The notes beneath the pieces are model-generated. The model was given only the letters and a program-made list of their open reading frames with translations. It made no database searches and had not been told where the DNA came from. From UBA6144 sp964399165 (GTDB taxonomy: Bacteria; Bdellovibrionota; Bacteriovoracia; Bacteriovoracales; Bacteriovoracaceae): a stretch of DNA of 64,000 nt. Below are positions 49,623 to 59,078 of this stretch, piece after piece. The position numbers were made by a program, and so were the translations under genes. The stretch lies in NCBI GenBank assembly GCA_964399165.1, contig CAYNPO010000007.1:101872-165871 (forward strand), in the 5' to 3' direction. Position 1 is the first letter of the stretch, and each line of letters opens with the position of its first letter.

Positions 49623-52283
49623 TCAAGACCGCAACGCCGCCTGGGCCGCCGCCAAGCGCGCGATGGGTACGCGGAACGGTGAGCACGACACATACTCCAA
49701 CCCGATCTGGTGGCAAAACTCAACGGAGGACGGCTCACCCCCATGTTCGCCACAAATGCCAGCGTAAACAGACGCGTTGCTCTTCTTCCCTTCTACCACC
49801 GCGTGCTTCATGAGGAACCCCACGCCGTCTCGGTCGATGGCGACAAACGGGTCCCGTGGGTAAATGCCCCGGGCAGTGTAGCTCGGGAGAAACTTGCCCG
49901 CATCGTCGCGGGACAGTCCGAAAGTGGTTTGGGTCAAATCGTTGGTGCCGAAGGAGAAGAAGTCGGCTTCGCGCGCGATCTCCGCTGCCATGATGCACGC
50001 CCGCGGAAGCTCCAGCATGGTACCCATCTTGAACTTCACGCGGGCGCCTTTCTCCTTGAATACCCGCTCGATCTCCTCGAGGCATTCCTGCTTGATCACG
50101 GCGTACTCGCGCAGTTCGCTGGTCAAGGGGATCATGATCTCGGCCGCGGTCTTCACACCTGAAGCCTCACACAGCAGCGCCGCTTCGATGATGGCCCGCG
50201 CCTGCATTTGGTAGATCTCAGGGTAGGTCACGGCCAAGCGGCAGCCCCGGTGACCGAGCATGGGGTTGAACTCGTGGAGGGCGTTGTTGCGTTCGTGGAT
50301 GCGTCTTTCGGTCACGCCCAATACTTGCGCCAACTCCTTCACCTCATGCTCCTGATGGGGCAGGAACTCATGCAAAGGCGGATCGAGTAGCCGGATGTTC
50401 GCGGGCAGTCCGTTGAGGGTGCGGAAGATTCCCAGGAAGTCCTCACGCTGGAAGGGCAGAAGCTTATCCAGCGCCTTCTTCCGCTCCTCGGTCGACTCGG
50501 CGAAGATCATCTCCCGCACGGCCAGGATGCGCTCGGGGGCGAAGAACATGTGTTCAGTCCGACACAGGCCGATGCCCTCGGCACCGAACTCCAGCGCCAC
50601 TTTCGTGTCGTGGGGTGTGTCGGCGTTGGTGCGCACCTTCAGGCGACGGGCCTTGTCCGCCCAGCCCATGAATTCGGCGAAGGCCGACGAAATCTGCGCC
50701 TCCACGGTGGGGATCAATCCCTCGTAGACTTCGCCGGTGGCGCCGTCGAAGGTCAGGAAGTCCCCTTCCTTGAACGTTTTGCCCTTCACGGTCAAAGTCC
50801 TGTTCTTCTCGTCGATGACCAGCGGCGTGCAGCCGGCCACGCAGGGCTTGCCCATCCCGCGCGCCACCACAGCGGCGTGTGAGGTCATGCCCCCGCGGGC
50901 GGTGAGGATGCCAGTGGCGGCGGCCATGCCGCCGATGTCCTCGGGAGAGGTCTCCGTGCGCAAGAGCACCACTTTCTTCCCGCCCTTCGCCCACTCCTCG
51001 GCATCCTTGGAGTGGAAGACGATATGGCCCGCGGCCGCGCCAGGGGAAGCAGGCAAACCAGTGGCCAGCAAAACCTTCGGGGCTTTGGGGTCCAAACGGG
51101 GGTGGAGCAAGAGGTTCAGGTCATCCGGCTGCACGCGCAGGAGGGCGTCCTTCTGTGTGATCAGGCCCTCATGTACCTGATCAACGGCGACCCGTAAGGC
51201 CGCCGCCACGGTCCGCTTCGCGTTCCGCGTCTGGAGGATGTAGAACTTCCCCCCCTCGATGGTGAACTCGATGTCCTGCATGTCCCGGTAGTGCTTCTCA
51301 AGCAGCAGGTACGTCTTCACCAACTCGCCGTAGGCGGCGGGCATGGCGGATTCCAACGTCTTGAACTGCTTGTTCTGGTCATTGGTGGAGGCGACATTGA
51401 TCGGCCAAGGAGTGCGGATACCCGCCACCACGTCCTCGCCCTGGGCATTGATGAGGTATTCACCAAAAAATTTCTTGTCGCCCGTGGATGGGTCGCGGGT
51501 GAAACACACGCCCGTGGCACAATCGTCACCCATGTTGCCGAAGACCATGGACTGGATGTTGACTGCGGTTCCCCAGTCGTGGGGGATGTTGTGCATCTCG
51601 CGGTACTTGGTGGCGCGGGCGTTGTTCCAGGATCCGAAAACGGCGCTCACCGCGCCCCATAGCTGCTCCATGGGGTCCTGGGGGAACTTCACACCGTGCT
51701 CGGACATGAGCACGTCTTTGTACACTTGCACCAATTCGCGGAGATCATCTGCGGTGAGTTTGGTGTCCTCGTGGACACCCCGGGCCTCTTTCAGGTCTTC
51801 GAGTTGAGCTTCCAACACTGAACCGCGCACGCCCAGCACGACGTTGGAGTACATCTGGATGAAACGGCGGTAAGCGTCCCACGCGAAGCGGGGATTTCCC
51901 GTCTTCTTCGCCATCCCCAGCACGGTCTTGTCGTTAGTGCCGAGGTTCAGCACGGTGTCCATCATGCCCGGCATGGAAGCCCGGGCCCCCGAACGGACGG
52001 AGAAGAGCAAGGGGTTGGCCTCGTCGCCGAACTTCTTGCCGGTGAGCTTCTCCACCCAAGCCAGGGATTCCTGCACCTGCGCACGGATCTCCGGCGAGAT
52101 GGCCTTGCCGGCGTTGTAGAAATCCAAGCAAGCTTCGGTGGTCACTGTGAAGCCCGGCGGCACCGGCAGCTTCAAGGCGCACATCTCGGCGAGGTTGGCT
52201 CCCTTGCCGCCCAGCAGGGCCTTCATGTCCTTGTTACCGTCGGTTTGCTCCGCGGAAAACTTGTAGACCCACTGCTTGGCCAT
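49623..52283 (-). CDS. ppdK: Pyruvate, phosphate dikinase
   Basis: An 886-residue enzyme with the N-terminal ATP-grasp domain (LGGKGANLAEM at 24-34, SVRSGARASMPGMMDT near 95), the swivelling phospho-His domain (GGMTSHAAVVARG, His469) and the C-terminal PEP/pyruvate barrel (GLCRTEHMF, FGTNDLTQ). It interconverts pyruvate, ATP and phosphate with PEP, AMP and pyrophosphate. Length is normal. It starts ten bases after glyQS and is followed by the large palindrome. Confidence 0.97.
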   Translation of the reverse strand: MAKQWVYKFSAEQTDGNKDMKALLGGKGANLAEMCALKLPVPPGFTVTTEACLDFYNAGKAISPEIRAQVQESLAWVEKLTGKKFGDEANPLLFSVRSGARASMPGMMDTVLNLGTNDKTVLGMAKKTGNPRFAWDAYRRFIQMYSNVVLGVRGSVLEAQLEDLKEARGVHEDTKLTADDLRELVQVYKDVLMSEHGVKFPQDPMEQLWGAVSAVFGSWNNARATKYREMHNIPHDWGTAVNIQSMVFGNMGDDCATGVCFTRDPSTGDKKFFGEYLINAQGEDVVAGIRTPWPINVASTNDQNKQFKTLESAMPAAYGELVKTYLLLEKHYRDMQDIEFTIEGGKFYILQTRNAKRTVAAALRVAVDQVHEGLITQKDALLRVQPDDLNLLLHPRLDPKAPKVLLATGLPASPGAAAGHIVFHSKDAEEWAKGGKKVVLLRTETSPEDIGGMAAATGILTARGGMTSHAAVVARGMGKPCVAGCTPLVIDEKNRTLTVKGKTFKEGDFLTFDGATGEVYEGLIPTVEAQISSAFAEFMGWADKARRLKVRTNADTPHDTKVALEFGAEGIGLCRTEHMFFAPERILAVREMIFAESTEERKKALDKLLPFQREDFLGIFRTLNGLPANIRLLDPPLHEFLPHQEHEVKELAQVLGVTERRIHERNNALHEFNPMLGHRGCRLAVTYPEIYQMQARAIIEAALLCEASGVKTAAEIMIPLTSELREYAVIKQECLEEIERVFKEKGARVKFKMGTMLELPRACIMAAEIAREADFFSFGTNDLTQTTFGLSRDDAGKFLPSYTARGIYPRDPFVAIDRDGVGFLMKHAVVEGKKSNASVYAGICGEHGGEPSSVEFCHQIGLEYVSCSPFRVPIARLAAAQAALRS

Positions 52284-52293
52284 GCTGCCCCCT

Positions 52294-53616
52294 TCAGAGG
52301 TTGAATTTGTCCTTGAGGTACGTTTTCACTTTATCCAGGGCGACCCGCTCCTGGGTCATCGCGTCCCGGTCACGCACGGTGACCGCGTGGTCGGTGAGAG
52401 AGTCGAAGTCCACCGTGATACAGGCGGGGGTGCCCGCCTCGTCCTGACGGCGGTAGCGCTTCCCGATGGAGCCGGCGGTGTCGTAGTCGCATTTGAAGTC
52501 TTTCTGCAACTCGCGGAAGAGCTTGTCGGCAACGCCTTCCAGGTCTGGCTTCTTCATCAACGGCATGACCGCCGCCTTAATCGGGGACAGGGAAGGCTTG
52601 AAGCGCATGACGGTGCGCTCTTTCTCGGCGTCGCCCTTGTTCTCAAGGCGGTAGGCGTCTGAAAGGACAGCGAGCAGACAGCGGTCAGCGCCGACCGAGG
52701 TCTCGAGCACATAGGGAATGAACTTCTTGTTCCCGTCCAGCTGGTCCACGTACTGCAGGTTCTTCTTGGAGTACTCCTGGTGTTGCTTCAAATCGAAATC
52801 GGTGCGGGAATGGATGCCCTCCATCTCGCCCCAGCCATGGGCGAACTCGTACTCGATGTCGAAGGCGGCGTCGGCGTAGTGGGCCAGTTGCTCGTGCTTG
52901 TGGAAACGCAGCTTCTGCTCGCGCAGGCCCATGACATCCACGTGCCACTTCCAGCGCTCCTGCTTCCACATCTCCATGGCCTCGGCCTGGGTGCCGGGCT
53001 TGATGAAGTACTGCATCTCCATCTGCTCGAACTCGCGCATGCGGAAAATGAAGTTGCCGGGGGTGATCTCGTTCCTGAAGGCCTTCCCGATCTGCGCGAT
53101 CCCGAACGGGAGCTTCCGCCGCATGGTGGACTGCACGTTGAGGAAGTTCACGAAGATCCCCTGGGCGGTTTCGGGGCGCAGGTAAATCTCAGCGGCGGAC
53201 TCTTTCACCGGCCCCATGTGGGTAGTGAACATGAGGTTGAAGTTGCGTGGCTCGGTAAAGGAGTTTTTCTCCTTGCAGGTGGGGCAAGGCGCGGTGAGGT
53301 CGATCTGGTCGGCGCGGAAGCGCCCCTTGCACGCCTTACAATCCACCAGCGGATCGGTGAAATTGTCCACGTGGCCCGAGGCCTTCCACACCAACGGGTG
53401 CATGAGAATCGCGGCGTCCACGCCGTCCACGTCGTCCCGGAAAGTCATGGACTTCCACCAGGCGTTCTTGATGTTGTTCTTGAGTTCCACGCCCAAGGGC
53501 CCCATGTCCCAGCATGAACCCAGGCCACCGTAGATCTCGGAGCTCTGGAAGATGAAGCCGCGGCTTTTGCACAGGCTGACCAGATCGGCCATGGACTGGA
53601 GGTTTTCTTCGGACAC
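52294..53616 (-). CDS. glyQS: Glycyl-tRNA synthetase (single-chain dimeric type)
   Basis: A 440-residue class II synthetase of the alpha2 type, from GTG 53616 with GGGAG upstream. Motifs: SSEIYGGLGSCWDMGPLG at the N-terminus, zinc-type CKAC/CPTC pairs near 93-114, RPETAQGIFVNF, and motif 2 FRNEITPGNFIFRMREFEQ in two parts. The C-terminal anticodon domain is complete. It is the first gene of a pair with ppdK. Confidence 0.96.
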   Translation of the reverse strand: MSEENLQSMADLVSLCKSRGFIFQSSEIYGGLGSCWDMGPLGVELKNNIKNAWWKSMTFRDDVDGVDAAILMHPLVWKASGHVDNFTDPLVDCKACKGRFRADQIDLTAPCPTCKEKNSFTEPRNFNLMFTTHMGPVKESAAEIYLRPETAQGIFVNFLNVQSTMRRKLPFGIAQIGKAFRNEITPGNFIFRMREFEQMEMQYFIKPGTQAEAMEMWKQERWKWHVDVMGLREQKLRFHKHEQLAHYADAAFDIEYEFAHGWGEMEGIHSRTDFDLKQHQEYSKKNLQYVDQLDGNKKFIPYVLETSVGADRCLLAVLSDAYRLENKGDAEKERTVMRFKPSLSPIKAAVMPLMKKPDLEGVADKLFRELQKDFKCDYDTAGSIGKRYRRQDEAGTPACITVDFDSLTDHAVTVRDRDAMTQERVALDKVKTYLKDKFNL

Positions 53617-53732
53617 GGCGCTCTCCCGGAAGGGTGGATATGGGGGGGTGGAATTGCCTGGATTTTTACCACAAAGGCCCGTCCACGCCTAGGCGAATGC
53701 CCGGCGGAAGCATGGCAGCAAAGTGAGGGGTT

Positions 53733-55457
53733 TCAGTCGCGCTGGGACAACTCGTAGAGTTTACGGTACTCGCCGCCGTTGCCCATGAGCGCGGCATGGG
53801 GACCTTCTTCGATCTTGCGTCCTTCCTTCAGCACCACGATGCGATCGTAGTTCTTGAGGGTGGAAAGACGGTGGGCCACGGCGATAACGGTCTTGTGACC
53901 GGCCACCCGCTCCAGCGCCGCCTGCACCGTCTTCTCAGACTCGTTGTCCAGGGCACTGGTGGCCTCGTCGAACAGCAAGACGTCGCGGTCCTTGAGGAAG
54001 GCGCGGGCGATGGTGAGTCGCTGGCCTTGGCCGCCGGAGAGGCGCAGGCCGCGGTCGCCGATGTGGGTCTCCAGGCCCTGGGGAAGGGTGCGCACGAATT
54101 CTTCCGCGTAGGAAACCTCCAACGCGCGCCTGATTTCCTCCTCGGAGTGCTTCTCCCCGGTGGTGAGATTCTCCCGCACGGAATCATTGAAAAGAAAAAT
54201 GTCCTGGCTCACCAGCGCGAACAGCCGGCGCAAGGAGCGCAGGTCCCAGTCGTTGATGTCCACCCCGTCCACCAGGATGCGGCCCCGGGTGACCGGATAG
54301 AGGCGCAAGAGCAGGCTCAGGAGCGTGGACTTGCCGGAGCCTGAAAGGCCCACCAACCCCACCTTCTGGCCCTTCTCCACCACAAGGCTGAAATCCCTCA
54401 GCACCTCATTGTCGCCGTAGGAGAAGCTCACGTTTTGGAATTCGATGCGGGAGCGGAAGTTTTCCTGGCCGTAGCTGCCACCTTCCGGTTCCTCGGCCAC
54501 ATCCAGCAGGGCGTTCAGGCGGTCTGAGGCGGCCCGGGCCTGGCTGAGCTTGGCGTTGGCCTTGCTGAACTTCCTTATGGGGTCCATGAACATGGCCAGG
54601 GCGGCGATGAAGCTCAGGAAACCACCGGTGGTGAGGGCGCCGCTGCTGATGCGGTGGTGGGCGAAGACGATCACGCCGGCGAAAGCGAGGGAGCCCACCA
54701 ACTCCACCGCGGGATGGGAGTGCTCCTCGGCGGAGTTGCTGCGCTTTCTGTGCGCGAGGAAGCGCTCCTGGATGCGGTCGAAGCGCGCCAAAAGGTAGTC
54801 TTGCAGGTTGAACGCCTTGGCGATGCGCTGCCCTCCCAGGGCCTCGGTCACCGCGTGGGTCATCTCCGCCTGCTCCTGCTGGGCCAGGCGCACGTGCTTG
54901 CGGATGCTGGCGCCCAGCCGCCCGAAGATCAGGATGAAGACGGGGGACACGGCGAAAATCACCAGGGTCAGCTGCCAGTCGTGGTAGAACGCCACGCCCA
55001 GCAGGGCCAGCGCGGTGACCGGCTCGCGGATGATCTCCAGAGCGTTCTTGAACGAGTCGGAGAACATGTGGGTGTCGCTGGTCATGGTCGAGACCAGGGC
55101 CCCTTGCTTGGCCTGGGCGTAGAAGGCGGAAGGCATGCGCTGATATTTGGCGAAGAGCTTGGAGCGCAGCGAGCATGTCACGCGATCCACGATCATGCGC
55201 AGCCCATAGTAGTGGAAGAAACGCAGGGGGTAGTTGGCCAGGCCGATCACCACCAAGAGCCCCGCCAGGCGCCAGGCCTCGGAGGCCGGCGCGCCGGCGG
55301 CGAAGCCTTTGTCGAAAATGTCCTTCACCAGGTAGGCTTCGTAGGCTTTCAACGCCGACAGGGGCAGGGCCAACAACACCGCCACCGTGGCCTCTTTCCA
55401 GAAAGGGCGCAGGTATGGGAGCATCAGCTTGAGCACTTGAAGCATGGCGTCCATCAT
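53733..55457 (-). CDS. MsbA-like ABC exporter (transmembrane and ATPase domains fused)
   Basis: A 574-residue half transporter from ATG 55457; the frame stays open upstream but that part overlaps the divergent phosphatase gene and is not conserved in kind. Six transmembrane helices occupy roughly 15-310. The nucleotide-binding domain carries Walker A GLSGSGKST, the signature LSGGQGQR and Walker B VLLFDEATSALD. Such homodimers export lipid A-type lipids or drugs; the neighbouring heptose-type phosphatase makes a lipopolysaccharide substrate plausible. Confidence 0.88.
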   Translation of the reverse strand: MMDAMLQVLKLMLPYLRPFWKEATVAVLLALPLSALKAYEAYLVKDIFDKGFAAGAPASEAWRLAGLLVVIGLANYPLRFFHYYGLRMIVDRVTCSLRSKLFAKYQRMPSAFYAQAKQGALVSTMTSDTHMFSDSFKNALEIIREPVTALALLGVAFYHDWQLTLVIFAVSPVFILIFGRLGASIRKHVRLAQQEQAEMTHAVTEALGGQRIAKAFNLQDYLLARFDRIQERFLAHRKRSNSAEEHSHPAVELVGSLAFAGVIVFAHHRISSGALTTGGFLSFIAALAMFMDPIRKFSKANAKLSQARAASDRLNALLDVAEEPEGGSYGQENFRSRIEFQNVSFSYGDNEVLRDFSLVVEKGQKVGLVGLSGSGKSTLLSLLLRLYPVTRGRILVDGVDINDWDLRSLRRLFALVSQDIFLFNDSVRENLTTGEKHSEEEIRRALEVSYAEEFVRTLPQGLETHIGDRGLRLSGGQGQRLTIARAFLKDRDVLLFDEATSALDNESEKTVQAALERVAGHKTVIAVAHRLSTLKNYDRIVVLKEGRKIEEGPHAALMGNGGEYRKLYELSQRD

Positions 55458-55475
55458 AAACCGTCGGGCGGAGGC

Positions 55476-56000
55476 ATGACAAACAAAACCCCCAAAGGCG
55501 TTTTCCTGGACCGCGACGGCACCTTGTTCCGAGACAAGAACTACCTGCAGGATCCCGCCGACATCGAGTATTTCCCCGACACGTTCGACGCCCTTCGCCT
55601 CCTGCGGGACAAGGGCTACGCGCTCTATCTCATCACCAACCAATCGGGGGTGGGCCGGGGCTTCTTCCCCATTCAGTCCGTGCAGGCCGTGCACCGCGCC
55701 CTGGAGAGCGACATGCTAGCGCGGGGGTTGCCACGCTTCAGGGGCATCGGCGTGTGTCCGCATGCCCCTCACCAAGAATGCCTGTGTCGCAAACCGCTTC
55801 CCCATATGGTGAAGGAATTCCTGTTGCGCGACCGGCTGGAGCCAAAGCTGTGTTGGATGGTGGGTGACAAGACCATCGACGCCGCCTGCGGGGCCAACGC
55901 CGGCATCAACGGGGCGGTGGTGCGCGAGCGCGCTCACGCCGGCACCTACCCCTTCCACCCCACGCTGATGGATTTCGCCAAAAGCCTACCCCTGGAATAG
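55476..56000 (+). CDS. gmhB: HAD phosphatase of the GmhB/histidinol-phosphatase family
   Basis: A 174-residue protein from ATG 55476, with GCGGAGGC directly before it. Asp12 and Asp14 lie in FLDRDGT; the zinc loop has Cys94, His96, Cys102 and Cys104 (CPHAPHQECLCRKP). This is the D,D-heptose 1,7-bisphosphate phosphatase pattern used in lipopolysaccharide core heptose synthesis; histidinol phosphatase is the alternative. It is divergent from an MsbA-like exporter. The end overlaps recO by 15 bases. Confidence 0.85.
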   Translation: MTNKTPKGVFLDRDGTLFRDKNYLQDPADIEYFPDTFDALRLLRDKGYALYLITNQSGVGRGFFPIQSVQAVHRALESDMLARGLPRFRGIGVCPHAPHQECLCRKPLPHMVKEFLLRDRLEPKLCWMVGDKTIDAACGANAGINGAVVRERAHAGTYPFHPTLMDFAKSLPLE

Positions 56001-56762
56001 CAAGCGGTAGGAGGCCAGCTCGGGCAGCTTCACGTGCATGTGCCACGCCCAGAACTGCATGAGCCGAACGTTCACTGGCGCCGGGACGGCGGGTACCCCA
56101 TGCCAATCGGCGGCACGGCAACGCACGCCCAGGGCAAGCAAGGCCCGCGCAGGTTCTCCTGGGGCGCCCGCGGCACAGTTGCGGCAGGCGAATCCCCCAT
56201 GCTCGACCACCAGGGGAGCGTCCGCCTCTTCCCCCAGCCCGCCCCCGCAGTGGGCGCAGGCGTCTTCGTCAGGCAAAATGCCCAGCTGGAGCAACAGCTT
56301 CGCGAGGAAAAGCAGAAGATGGGCCTCCCAACGGAAATCGCCGCGCTCCAGCGCCAGGTCCAGGTGGAAAAGGGCGTTGCTGAGCACCTTGAAAGCGCCT
56401 TCATGCTCTCCATGCCCTTCGGCGTCGCCGGGATGGAAAGGCACGGCCGTCTTGAGCGTCATCTCGAGCATCAGGCACGCCAAAGCGAAAGCGCGGGCGT
56501 CGTGTCGCATATGGGCCGGGCGCCACACTAAGTGGTGCTCGCCGGCGGTGAAGAGATCCGCCTGGGCGCCGTTTTTGGGCGAGCGCGCCTCCACCTTGAG
56601 CATGTTTCCCGGCTCGAAGAGGCGCGGTTTGGAATGCTTGCCTCCGCCCATGCCGCCATAGACGTACACGCCGGCGAGGGTGCCCTCGCGCAGAAGCAGC
56701 CTCGCCACCAAGTCACGTTCTTTCTGGGGGATCACCTGGAGCACCAGGCCCTCGAGCACCAT
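55986..56762 (-). CDS. recO: DNA repair protein RecO
   Basis: A 258-residue protein with an N-terminal OB fold (LEGLVLQVIPQKERDLVARLL), a helical middle and a zinc site built from CAHC (near 170) and CRNC (near 195). RecO with RecR loads RecA onto gapped DNA. The N-terminal region overlaps the end of the helicase gene by 50 bases on the same strand, an unusually long overlap, so the pair is likely coupled. Confidence 0.85.
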   Translation of the reverse strand: MVLEGLVLQVIPQKERDLVARLLLREGTLAGVYVYGGMGGGKHSKPRLFEPGNMLKVEARSPKNGAQADLFTAGEHHLVWRPAHMRHDARAFALACLMLEMTLKTAVPFHPGDAEGHGEHEGAFKVLSNALFHLDLALERGDFRWEAHLLLFLAKLLLQLGILPDEDACAHCGGGLGEEADAPLVVEHGGFACRNCAAGAPGEPARALLALGVRCRAADWHGVPAVPAPVNVRLMQFWAWHMHVKLPELASYRLLFQG

Positions 56763-57759
56763 GCCACCATTCCCTTGCCGACGACCGCAAACGCCCCATC
56801 ATAACCCTCCACGCGAGGGTGAGCAAAGCGCGTCCGCGGGAAGCGGGACGAGCGCCTCCACCCCAAACGCACCAAACCTCGTAATCCTCCCCCCGCCGCC
56901 CGGCCCGGGTGGCCATCTGGTGGGCGAAATCAGGGTCGGCGCCGGCGTCCAACAGCACCACTCGGTCTAAGGAAGGCAAATTGATACCGTGGGAAAGGCA
57001 GGACGTGGCAACGATCACCCGGGGCGCGGGGCCCTCGGACAGACGACGGCGGAATTCCACCGTCTCACCGCCCTTGCAGCCCCACGTGGCCAATCCCCGA
57101 CGGGTGAAACGGGCCACCCAACGGTCAACTTCCGCCCGGTGCGCGCAGAACACCAGGGTCCGGCCGGCGGGCGCCTCCCGCAGCAATTCTTCCAGCCAAG
57201 GACGGGGGCCCCATAGCCACCTCTTGGGTGCGCACTTGTAAGCGTAATTGCCGGCATCGCCTTCCATCAGCGTCTCAAAATGTCCGGCGAGGCTTTCCCG
57301 CAAGAAGCGATGGGACGCCGGCGACCAAGTGGCGGTGAGTCCCACCCCCGCCAGCCCACTGGCACAGTAGCCCCACCACTGCTCCAAGAGGGTCTCCCGG
57401 AAACTCTCACCCCAAGTGGGAACCAGGTGCAACTCATCCCACACCACCACCGCCGCGGGCACCTGGGACGCGAGGTCCTCCCAGGGAAAACTCCCCAACT
57501 GCTCCGGCGTCACCACCACCACACGGGCATGGGGCGCGGGACGGGCCCAGCGACGCCACGTGTCTCCGTCAAGGCTATGGCGTGGCACCAGATGTCCAGG
57601 ATGTTCGGCCAAATCGCGCCGCACCTCTTCGACCAACGCACGCAAAGGTGCCACGTAGAGGAAGGGCCGGGGATGTTCCTCCAGCCACTGGCGGAATAAG
57701 TGGGTCTTTCCCCATGCGGGGGGTGCGACGAGGAGGATAAAACTGCCCGGGAGAAACAT
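56713..57759 (-). CDS. Superfamily 2 DEAD/DEAH-type helicase
   Basis: A 348-residue protein from ATG 57759. The Walker A is APPAWGKT (12-19), motif II is DELH, motif III GLTATW, and motifs V-VI appear as VIVATSCLSHGINLP and HQMATRAGRRG. It is small, about the size of a bare two-domain helicase core, with no accessory domain. It overlaps recO by 50 bases, suggesting a role in DNA repair (inference). Local GC content is high. The upstream ATG at 57825 lacks any ribosome site. Confidence 0.8.
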   Translation of the reverse strand: MFLPGSFILLVAPPAWGKTHLFRQWLEEHPRPFLYVAPLRALVEEVRRDLAEHPGHLVPRHSLDGDTWRRWARPAPHARVVVVTPEQLGSFPWEDLASQVPAAVVVWDELHLVPTWGESFRETLLEQWWGYCASGLAGVGLTATWSPASHRFLRESLAGHFETLMEGDAGNYAYKCAPKRWLWGPRPWLEELLREAPAGRTLVFCAHRAEVDRWVARFTRRGLATWGCKGGETVEFRRRLSEGPAPRVIVATSCLSHGINLPSLDRVVLLDAGADPDFAHQMATRAGRRGEDYEVWCVWGGGARPASRGRALLTLAWRVMMGRLRSSAREWWHGARGPGAPGDPPERT

Positions 57760-57816
57760 GACTCGTTCTGGCCGGCACGTGCCGCGGTGGCCAGCGCCCT
57801 TTCGGCCACGGGCGTA

Positions 57817-57844
57817 TTGTTCCAAGGTCGAAGGGCGCTATACT
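57817..57844 (+). promoter_or_regulatory. Promoter of the response regulator gene
   Basis: TTGTTC at 57817-57822 and TATACT at 57839-57844, 16 bases apart, in the divergent region between the helicase and the response regulator. The start codon at 57871 is 26 bases after the -10. Confidence 0.5.
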
Positions 57845-57870
57845 CCAAGAATGGAAAAGGCTCCTCCACC

Positions 57871-58224
57871 ATGAAAGTCCTCTTGATCGACGATGAGCCC
57901 GAAATTTGCCACATCCTTTCGTACATGCTCCTGCGCGCGGGGCATGAGGCCCACGTTTTCCATTCGGGTGAAGAGGCATTGCAACAACTCCCGTCACTGA
58001 ATCCTGAGGTGGTGGTCTGCGACTACAAAATGCCAACGATGACCGGTGTGGAAATTTTCCATGCCATGCGCCAGACGTGGGGAGGTCACTTCATTCTGCT
58101 GACCGGAGAACCCCAATCCGAGAGGGGCAAGCTGGCGGAGCTAGGCATTAAAGATGTCTTGTTTAAGCCATCAGGCCTTACTGATCTCGTCCCCATGCTC
58201 GCGCTCCTCTCGGGCACCATGTAA
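57871..58224 (+). CDS. Single-domain response regulator (CheY-like)
   Basis: A 117-residue receiver domain with no output domain. Acidic residues Asp7, Asp8 and Glu9, phospho-acceptor Asp51 (VVVCDYKMP), Thr78 and Lys99 (FKPSG) are all present. It would receive phosphate from an unlinked kinase. The in-frame extension upstream of the ATG overlaps the promoter and is unlikely to be translated. Confidence 0.88.
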   Translation: MKVLLIDDEPEICHILSYMLLRAGHEAHVFHSGEEALQQLPSLNPEVVVCDYKMPTMTGVEIFHAMRQTWGGHFILLTGEPQSERGKLAELGIKDVLFKPSGLTDLVPMLALLSGTM

Positions 58225-58292
58225 ATTTTGTTTCGACAAGCTTTGCCAACCCCCCTAGTCAACTCGTCTTGGAGCATGATGAAATCACTCCA

Positions 58293-58811
58293 ATGACAAT
58301 GTTTTCGCCGTTCTTGCGTTGGCTTGTGGGTGCATTGAGCGTGTTCGCTTTGGCGGGACTCGCACTTTTCTCGGCCCAAACCAAGATGCACGACTATTCC
58401 ACTCTGGCGGGGCTCAAAGTGGGCATGTCCACCCATCAGCTGGGCTTCCTCGGGCAGCCATCTTCCGCGGAAGAGCGCATGCGCATCTACACTCTTCCCG
58501 ACCAATCCAACCTGATAGTGAGCTTGGAGGACGGGCGCGTGGAAGGCGCCTGGCTGGAACTTAAGACTCCGTTGAAAATTCAGGATCCCAGCCTGCGCCA
58601 CCTGACCTTTGTGCGTATGGGGATGGACGAGTCCGAGGCGCCCACTTGGTTCTATGCCGCCAGCCCGGGCGAAGGCCGCGTCTTCAAGGTTTCTGACCAA
58701 GGCTTCATCAAAAGCATCACCTGGGTTAAACCCTTCACTCAGGAAGGCCCCACCCGCCGACTCCAGGCCCTGTTGCGCGACTTCACGGTACAACGCCCCT
58801 ACCAGCTGTGA
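58293..58811 (+). CDS. Membrane-anchored protein of unknown function
   Basis: A 172-residue protein from ATG 58293; ATG 58299 and a TTG at 58269 are alternatives with no clear ribosome site. One N-terminal hydrophobic helix (about 6-28) would export or anchor it. The rest is soluble with an LKVGMSTHQLGFLGQPSS segment reminiscent of BamE-like outer-membrane lipoproteins, but there is no lipobox Cys. No family is assigned. Confidence 0.6.
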   Translation: MTMFSPFLRWLVGALSVFALAGLALFSAQTKMHDYSTLAGLKVGMSTHQLGFLGQPSSAEERMRIYTLPDQSNLIVSLEDGRVEGAWLELKTPLKIQDPSLRHLTFVRMGMDESEAPTWFYAASPGEGRVFKVSDQGFIKSITWVKPFTQEGPTRRLQALLRDFTVQRPYQL

Positions 58812-58823
58812 TAGGCTGCCCCC

Positions 58824-59078
58824 ATGCTCGCCCGCGTGGAAAAACTTTTTGACCAACAAGTTCGCCCCGCACTCGCCCAACACGGCGGGAACGTCGAAAT
58901 CATCGACTTGGACAACAACAAGTTGTTCGTGAAATTCCACGGCGGCTGTCACGGCTGTTCCAGCTCCAAGGCCACGCTTAAGGGCGGGATCGAAACGTTG
59001 GTGAAGCAGAATTTCCCGGAGATTGAGGAAGTGGTGGATCTGACGGATCACCAGACGGGGGAAAAGCCTTACATGTAG
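58824..59078 (+). CDS. NifU C-terminal-domain iron-sulfur scaffold (Nfu type)
   Basis: An 84-residue single NifU C-terminal domain. The CHGC motif (Cys42 and Cys45) followed by SSSKATLKGGIE is the cluster-binding signature; the VRPALAQHGGNVEII opening is typical. Such proteins carry 4Fe-4S clusters to targets. The end overlaps the nitrilase-family gene by ten bases on the opposite strand. Confidence 0.9.
   Translation: MLARVEKLFDQQVRPALAQHGGNVEIIDLDNNKLFVKFHGGCHGCSSSKATLKGGIETLVKQNFPEIEEVVDLTDHQTGEKPYM

Noticed and set aside
55458..55694. N-terminal extension of the ABC exporter open frame
   Set aside because: It lies opposite the divergent phosphatase gene, has shadow-like composition, and the ATG at 55457 starts a normal-length transporter.
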